Assembly: GCA_002633025.1 (NCBI GenBank)
Contig: NMRB01001621.1
Coordinates: 83,496-147,495, forward strand
DNA from: Notospermus geniculatus
Taxonomy: Eukaryota; Nemertea; Pilidiophora; Heteronemertea; Lineidae
Length of the DNA: 64,000 nt
Direction of reading: 5' to 3'
Made by a program: the position numbers and the translations under genes. This document shows positions 58,120-64,000 of the stretch, piece after piece (position 1 is the stretch's first letter; each line of letters starts with the position of its first letter). The notes beneath the pieces were generated by a model, which did no database searches, had not been told where the DNA came from, and saw nothing but the letters and a program-made list of their open reading frames with translations.

Positions 58120-58351
58120 CTGCCCTACAATGGAAGACTGCAGTATCTGCATATTGCAGTCTTCGTTTGGAAGCAGCATATCTCCCTTGTTTTAGGTGGC
58201 AGCTCTGAATAATTTTGCAAGAAAGGAGAGCAGTATCTACTGATGTTATTACACACCTACATTGTCCACTTCACTGAATAGGCAAGGCTGCAGAGGCTGT
58301 ACAAGGGAAGACTGCAATATGCAGATACTGCAGCCTTCCATTGTAGGGCAG
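58120..58351. mobile_element. 232-bp MITE, copy B only
   Basis: Inserted into GTGCATAGTTAC, intact in copy A (about 45795). The ends CTGCCCTACAATGGAAGACT and GCCTTCCATTGTAGGGCAG are inverted repeats. CATA is duplicated on both sides. A second inner pair (GCAGTATCTGCATATTGCAG and its inverse) makes long arms. Located just downstream of the aldolase stop. Confidence 0.85.
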
Positions 58352-58407
58352 CATAGTTACAGTGGATTCTATTCTTCTTCATCAACTCACTTATGGCAGT
58401 TCAATCT

Positions 58408-58523
58408 GATGGCTTGAGGTTTCTTGATTACTGTATGATGGCTTGAGGTTTCTTGATTACTGTATGATGGCTTGAGGTTTCTTGATTACTGTATGATGGC
58501 TTGAGGTTTGTTGATTACTGTAT
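58408..58523. repeat. Four-unit 29-bp tandem repeat, copy B
   Basis: Four copies of GATGGCTTGAGGTTTCTTG plus ATTACTGTAT; copy A has one unit (about 45858). The expansion is therefore specific to this copy. Confidence 0.9.
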
Positions 58524-59264
58524 GGTTTTAATTCTGTCTGTGCACGAATGAACGAAACTTTTTAAGCATAAAATTGTTGTTTTTTCTGTTTCTGCAGAAG
58601 GAGTTCATGATTTTGGCTCAGCAATGAAAATACAGACACCGGCCCAGGAGATGCGGGGCAGGGAGAATGGGTGGGTAGGCAGGCACTACGGGAAAGTGTT
58701 TTCACTCCAGCTCGGAGGAGGAGGGCTAACCCTTGAAGTGGTCAAATCTTGTTGAGACTGATTCATTCACATGGTAGCCATACAAACACAACTACACCAC
58801 ATCACAGCAGTTTCTGTTGAAGTGCAAATCCTGAGAGAGGTAGCGCATGAATCTTCATGTAATACAAAGAATAACTAACAAAACCAACCACAAGATTACA
58901 TTGTATAACACAAATTCTTTGAAATGCAGAATACATGGAAGTATTCCAGAATACATAGAAGTATTCCAGTCAATATGTATCTTGAATAGCACATGCAACT
59001 GAATACACATCAGAATGGAACAGAAACACTGAACATACTCTGGCAGGGTTTTCAGCACCAAATGCCTGTAATCAGTGTTACACCAGGTGGGTAGGTGCAG
59101 TTTCATCTTACAGTTTACACTGTTGGATTACTTATTTCCTAGTAGTTCCTGTCACTACTGGGGCATGTACTTGTTCAGAAAGTGGAAGGATCAGCACATC
59201 ATATATGTGAATGTGAAAATCCACATATTTTTACCAAATATATGTTACATTATCACAAGCAAAA

Positions 59265-62200
59265 TCACTTCTTTACAATTTGGATGACGTCATCGTGTGC
59301 CATTGTATGGTGAAGTCCTACTCGTTGTGGGTTGAATTTCACACTTCTGCCCTGTAAAAACAAAACGATATGGGAGCAGTTCTTGTAATGTCTGCTAACA
59401 AGCTACTGATAATTAAAATATTGAGTTGAGGGCCCAGGCCAACAGATTTGAAGATGCCCAGTGAAATCAGTACTGTACTTACCCACACTAAAGCATATTT
59501 GAATTGTTGGACTAATGTTCTGTGTACATTGTGGCACTGCAAATAATACATGGGAAAAGTAACCTTAATAGACTGATAACACAAGTATTTTGAGTGAAGG
59601 GACACAGCAATGTGGTAATTTCACTATTTGAGGATTCAATGACAGTCACCAATGATTCAAATGTCAACATTCAGAACAAGGAATTGAGCTCTTTTGTGAA
59701 GAGAATTACATAATAATCTTACCACGTGTTCAACCGTGCACCCCTTCCGTAAAATAAGGCCACCTTCAAAATCTGGATGCTCTGAGGAGGAGGAAAGTAG
59801 AGTGGTTATACTCCGAGATTCACATCAACAAAATGAATAGAAAGCAGATTTAGACTTGGACGGATCTGTAGTAATTACATTCGTAGGCTTACCTCCTCTT
59901 TTCTTTGTATAGACTCGAACTAATGCTAAATATTCCCAGACTCTTTCTAACAGGTAATCTAGGTTTAGATTCATATTACAACTGAAAAAAAGAAAAAAAC
60001 AATGTAGACTGTACGTTATTCAACACCAAGAAAAGAAGACGTGTAAATCAAGGTGAAGACAGTTCCCCAACTAACCTCACAACAACAGAATCTGGTCGTC
60101 GAGCTAAATTGTCGACTTCTTCTATAGAAACCTGATCTATTTTGTTGTATACCTGAAAACAGATTTTAAATTTGAAGAAATTGTGATATCACAAAATGAG
60201 AAAGGCAGGTCAGCTGAACACTCCCTGCCGAGGAAACGAGTTCATCCTTTGTGAGGACAGCCACAAGTATATTGAGGAAGCTTTGTGTATTTATATTGCT
60301 TTTTTTAGGAAATAAACTTCCTAACATGCGTGTACTAGTGTAATCCTACTTACATATACACAGTTCAGGTAGACACGATTGCCTGCTATGACATCTATGA
60401 ATTGATCTGGTGTGCAGTCCTCCCTGAATAGCACTTCCGCATTAAATATTTCTGACAAATGGTCAAGGAAACTCATTTCATATCAGAGGATAAAACACAA
60501 TAGTGAGGTTAAGATCTGGGCCGACTCCCACCCAAAAAAGGAATCCTCTGGAGTCCGAGTCGAGACTCGGAACATTATCTGACCCCCGAGTGAAGCATTC
60601 CCCAGGGTTCATGGGTTAGTTGTCGCCTCCTCTGAGAAACATCACCAGACCAAGAAAGTCATCAATTTCATAACCCCGCACCCGAGTGTGACAATGACTT
60701 GAGACCTTTCTCTTTGTCATTCTCGGGCAATTCTAACTTCGGAACAGCGGTATCTGACCCCCCGAGTGAAGCATTCCCCAAGGTTCATGGGTTCATGGGT
60801 TAGTTGTCGCCTCCTCTGAGAAACATCACCAGACCAAGAAAGTCATCAATTTCATAACCCCGCACCCGAGTGTGACAACGACTTGAGACCTTTCTCTTTG
60901 TCATTCTCGGGCAATTCTAACTTCGGAACAGCGGCAGCCCATCACCACCATGCCACAATAACAACACCTGATACAGCAAAGGATACTGTATTCATGTAAT
61001 ATGAGTTGGACTAGTTTTTCATTACACTGAGTAAGTGGAAGAGTCGAGTTGAAGGAGAGACCACCGCCTTTTTTAATCTGGAAGGCAAAGTTTGTTATGT
61101 GTGAGGAAAGCCATCTTGACCTTTCAGCAACAGAATTAGAATTTCCAAGACCACATATGCTCTGGGAATTGAGCATGAAAAGTTCAGAAATAATCTTTAT
61201 ACAAACCTTGAAGTATATGTTTGGCCTTTTCTGATTTAAACGTATCCCCACTTCTTCCAACTCTTTTTCTAAAAGCTTCCTGGAAAGAAAAGAAGGCCAT
61301 GAAAAGGTTGCGATTCATTCGGATGACATTCTCCATAGAATGAATAGCGCCCAAAATTAAATATTCATAGTACAGTGGAACCCCGGTAACACGACCACCC
61401 AAGGGACAGACCCAAAGTGGTCGCATTAGCGGGGTGGTCGCCTTACCGAAATCGGCCCGATGAGTGCCGATCCAGACCGAAGTAAACTGAGTGTCATATT
61501 TTCTTTTTTATCCATGTTTCGTTTAATAAACCAGACTAGACCATCTCCAGCCTGGCCTGATACTAGTAAGCAGATAGCCCACTGACACTGTGACGACTAG
61601 GATGGACGACTGGCAGGTGTGGAAATGGTGAATTCCGTGTAAATATTGCGCCCGTCTCATGCTTAGGCCTGCCTTTTATGATCGCTGACCCCAACCGTCA
61701 TGCACATGGCTTATGTCATGTGTTAATTGGTCCTGTTTGGTACACACACACTGCTGACTCGCCTTTGTTTGATAATCAGACCACTAATTAGGTTGCGGTT
61801 GGTCGTGTTACCGAGGTGCTAATTGCCACTTGGGACAGCCAAAGCTGTGGTCGCGGTCTGGATAGCGGGGTGGTCGCGTTAGTGAAACTCTCCAAAGGGA
61901 AATAAAGAGAAAAACAATCGGGACAATTGAAAACTGGTCGTCTTTCCGGGGTGGTCGCGTTATAGGGGTGGTCGTCGACCGGGGTTCCACTGTACCAGGT
62001 AGGCCTAGTAGTTTTTGCCCAAACTGAAGTGGCGTCTACCAAATCTTACCTTTGAACATCCCCTTTGGTTGCATCCAGCATCATTATCACAAGGTCAGCT
62101 GTTCTTGCTACAGCTATCACCTGCCGTCCACGGCCTTTACCTGCAGTCACCAAATATTTGTCAGAAATGCCAATAGCTTTCTGTACCAATTGATTTTGGC

Positions 62201-63590
62201 AAGTTACTAACACCGTTCTTCATGGGATGCATAACCTATCTCTCTGCTTGCTATTTATTCAACTTAGATCCAATATTTCTATGAGCTTATTTAGAAAAAC
62301 ACAGGGATTACCCTGCAGGTAAATTGTCCCACAAATCTCGAACATAATTACCTACCAGAAGCAGCCCCCTCGATGATACCAGGTAAATCAAGTAACTGAA
62401 TGTTGGCTCCATTGTACTGAAAAGATAACAACAATCAAAGGAAGTTCTAAATCACACACTAGGGACTTTTGGCAAGGCTCCGTATCGTTGATCCGTATCA
62501 CGTATGACTTTAATAGAAAATGCATTAACTCAATACGTCATACGTGATACAGATCGACGATACGGAGCCTGGCCAAAAGTCCCTAATATTAGTCAACACC
62601 TGTTGATACATCAGATCCATAAACACAACAGCAAGAGTCAGAATCACTGCATGGGAAATAAAAACTCACCTCAACTACACCAGGGATACAGGTCAAGGTG
62701 GTGAATTCATAGCTAGCACACTCACTGAATGTTTGAGTCAGTGTGTTGAGAAGTGTGGACTGAAATTTGTAAAAGAAGAGAGTGTAATGGTACTGTTCTC
62801 ATCTTCATCTGAATTGATGCAAGTCAAACTAAACCCTAAATTATAGCACTGGTAGTCACAAAGTTATAGGAATGTTGTACGTGTGCTTTTGTTTTGACTG
62901 GAGACTGACCACGTGGCTTTGTTGTGTCTGGTTTGGGACCGTTCCCATTTCATGTTTGTAGGGGGTGCAGGAACCTGTTTCATGCAGTCTTTGCATCATA
63001 AACGTGCTCAGGCATGTCAAAGAGATGTATCTACCACCCTTGCAGTGAAATTAAAAAATAATTTTTTTCTCCATGTGGGCAGAAAAGGTGACACAGGCGG
63101 GGATAGCTAATTTTTTTAATGGGGCCTTATGTTCTGAAAACATCTCTGCTTCCGCACCTTTCCTACAGATGGGAAACCAATCAAGGCACATCTGGCATCA
63201 CCTGATTTCATGACATCGAATCCTTCACCCTGAAAATATGAAGCAGGCAAAACATAACAAATAAAGAGACATTGAAAAATACGGCTCATGAATAAATAGG
63301 TGGTAAACATTAAGGCCTATGATAGGGCCAACAAGAGAGACACAATACCATATATAGGCCTAGGCTATTGTGCAATTGATGATACTATACTAGGCGAATT
63401 GTCAGACACCTAACCTGAAACTACAATAATTTGTTTAATACAATGTTGAATTTCTGTGTTTATTACGACACACATCACAATCAATGACAGGTATTAATTA
63501 CCTTTGCTCCAGATTTTCCAGTTGGTTCAAGGAGCTGTGATCTGTATTTGGCAAGTTTGGCTTTGAGGAGACCCAAATGGTACTCAGTAG
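59265..63590 (-). CDS. DRG2: DRG2 GTPase, copy B (exon 1 beyond the window)
   Basis: Exons in transcript order: 63502-63590, 63158-63229, 62670-62759, 62356-62416, 62050-62140, 61207-61279, 60987-61077, 60354-60451, 60076-60152, 59893-59981, 59723-59781, 59483-59536, 59265-59351 (stop TGA). They total 1031 bases. With a first exon of about 64 bases the protein would be about 364 residues, the usual DRG2 length. The 63502 exon adds [19 protein letters not shown] of the N-terminal helical region. Same G1, [13 protein letters not shown] and TGS features as copy A; one visible change is Met to Lys at the start of the 61207 exon. No plausible first exon is seen up to 64000. Confidence 0.92.
60576..60935. 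repeat. Two-copy tandem duplication of about 175 bp in a DRG2 intron, copy B
   Basis: The stretch from TATCTGACCCCCGAGTGAAG to CTTCGGAACAGCGG is repeated at 60751 with small changes, including an extra GGTTCATG. Copy A has one unit (48590-48768). The unit contains an inverted pair, CCCGAGTGTGACAATGAC and GTCATTCTCGGG. Confidence 0.8.
61373..61992. mobile_element. 620-bp pogo/Tc1-mariner-like non-autonomous element, copy B only
   Basis: Starts CAGTGGAACCCCGGTAACAC, ends with the inverse CGACCGGGGTTCCACTG, and is flanked by TA (61371-61372 and 61993-61994). The matching copy A site reads CATAGTAGTTTTTGCC (about 49198) with no insert. The interior repeats the phrase GGGGTGGTCGC many times, typical of subterminal binding-site arrays. 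No transposase frame exists. Sixteen extra bases including TAGGCCTA follow the right TA. Confidence 0.85.
62460..62585. mobile_element. Palindromic MITE in DRG2 intron, copy B
   Basis: Counterpart of 49664-49782, with more complete ends AGGGACTTTTGGC and GCCAAAAGTCCCT, bordered by TA. Confidence 0.75.
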
Positions 63591-64000
63591 CTGAAAAGCA
63601 TCAGTGAGAGAGTTTGTGGCATAAAATAAAGAGTAGTGGCCAATCGTCGTCAGTGAGAGTGGATACGGTGGCCGGTGGGTGGGTGCATCATGGCCATATC
63701 ATGTATATGGTGCATTACTCTATCTAGTCTAATCTATACAGAAAGAAACATCACACACACAGCATCTTATCTGAACATAAGACATTTTCGCATTATCCCA
63801 CAGCTGTTTGAGCCTCCATCGAAAGAACTGATCACCCTCTTGTCATTTACTAACCAATGTTCGAGTAATACCGCGTCATTTTCTGAGACTTATGTAAGAA
63901 CAAGGCACAGGTATTGAATTCCTCTACAAATGAGCTCTCAAAAAACAGAAAATTCACAAACGTGATCGAGTTTGTATGAATATATCGTGGATTGGTAGTT
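63591..64000. other. DRG2 first intron, no feature seen
   Basis: Sequence upstream (minus strand) of DRG2 exon 2. I searched for the conserved N-terminal coding segment of DRG2 on the minus strand and did not find it, so exon 1 lies beyond the window edge. Confidence 0.5.

Larger units (their letters stand above)
51424..63377. repeat. Duplicated block 2, copy B
   Basis: Counterpart of 39960-51423 with complete aldolase and DRG2 coding exons. It continues beyond 63377 into DRG2 exon 2, which copy A lacks. It contains a local assembly stutter at 51834-53439, where one transposon is entered twice around a single N. Confidence 0.88.

Noticed and set aside
61788-62042. 84-codon minus-strand frame rich in Arg and Thr
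   Set aside because: It lies almost entirely inside the pogo-like element and its repeated GGTGGTCGC phrases. It is not transposase-like and is absent from copy A.

Overview
This window is nuclear DNA of an invertebrate animal. Every recognisable gene is split into short coding exons with GT-AG introns. The DNA is packed with tRNA-type SINEs, MITEs and retroelement pieces, and the two gene copies present differ by several percent plus many small indels. The style (high heterozygosity, abundant TAGGCCTA, TACATGTA and TACCGGTA octamers) suggests a marine deuterostome such as an echinoderm, hemichordate or amphioxus. That is an impression; nothing here fixes the species.

Three genes were reconstructed exon by exon. 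(1) A CLEC16A/ema/gop-1 orthologue on the minus strand, complete at 20521-41111: 20 exons, 3726 coding bases, 1241 residues. (2) An L-threonine aldolase on the plus strand: 9 coding exons, 412 residues, present twice (42692-45336 and 54999-57638). (3) A DRG2 GTPase on the minus strand, present twice (47137-51207 and 59265-63590); its first exon is missing or beyond the window. CLEC16A and the aldolase are head to head over about 1.2-1.6 kb; the aldolase and DRG2 are tail to tail.

The layout is two large direct duplications that look like uncollapsed haplotypes. Block 1 (2259-18169, holding a 723-N gap) repeats as 18964-35434 and covers CLEC16A exons 7-20. Block 2 (39960-51423) repeats as 51424-63377 and covers CLEC16A exons 1-2, the aldolase and DRG2. 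The copies join at a BEL/Pao retrotransposon fragment (about 18.96 kb), at an abrupt switch (51423/51424) and at a single N (53047). The 1-2258 flank and the large CLEC16A intron at 35.4-39.0 kb are single copy.

Because both haplotypes are present, the window is a natural record of transposition. At least ten insertions are present in one copy and absent at a recognisable empty site in the other: a solo LTR, a 5'-truncated LINE, hAT-like elements, a foldback element with 9-bp target duplications, a pogo-like element, and several MITEs. The most striking signal is a set of indels in which one copy has a bare TA and the other has TA-NNNN-TA with NNNN = CCGG, GGCC or CATG, or TA-CGG-TA. These look like excision footprints of TA-targeting DNA transposons, and candidate sources with matching termini (CC...GG and CA...TG) are present in this same window.

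Exon coordinates, splice sites and copy-to-copy comparisons were read by eye. Family assignments rest on recognised protein motifs, not on searches.
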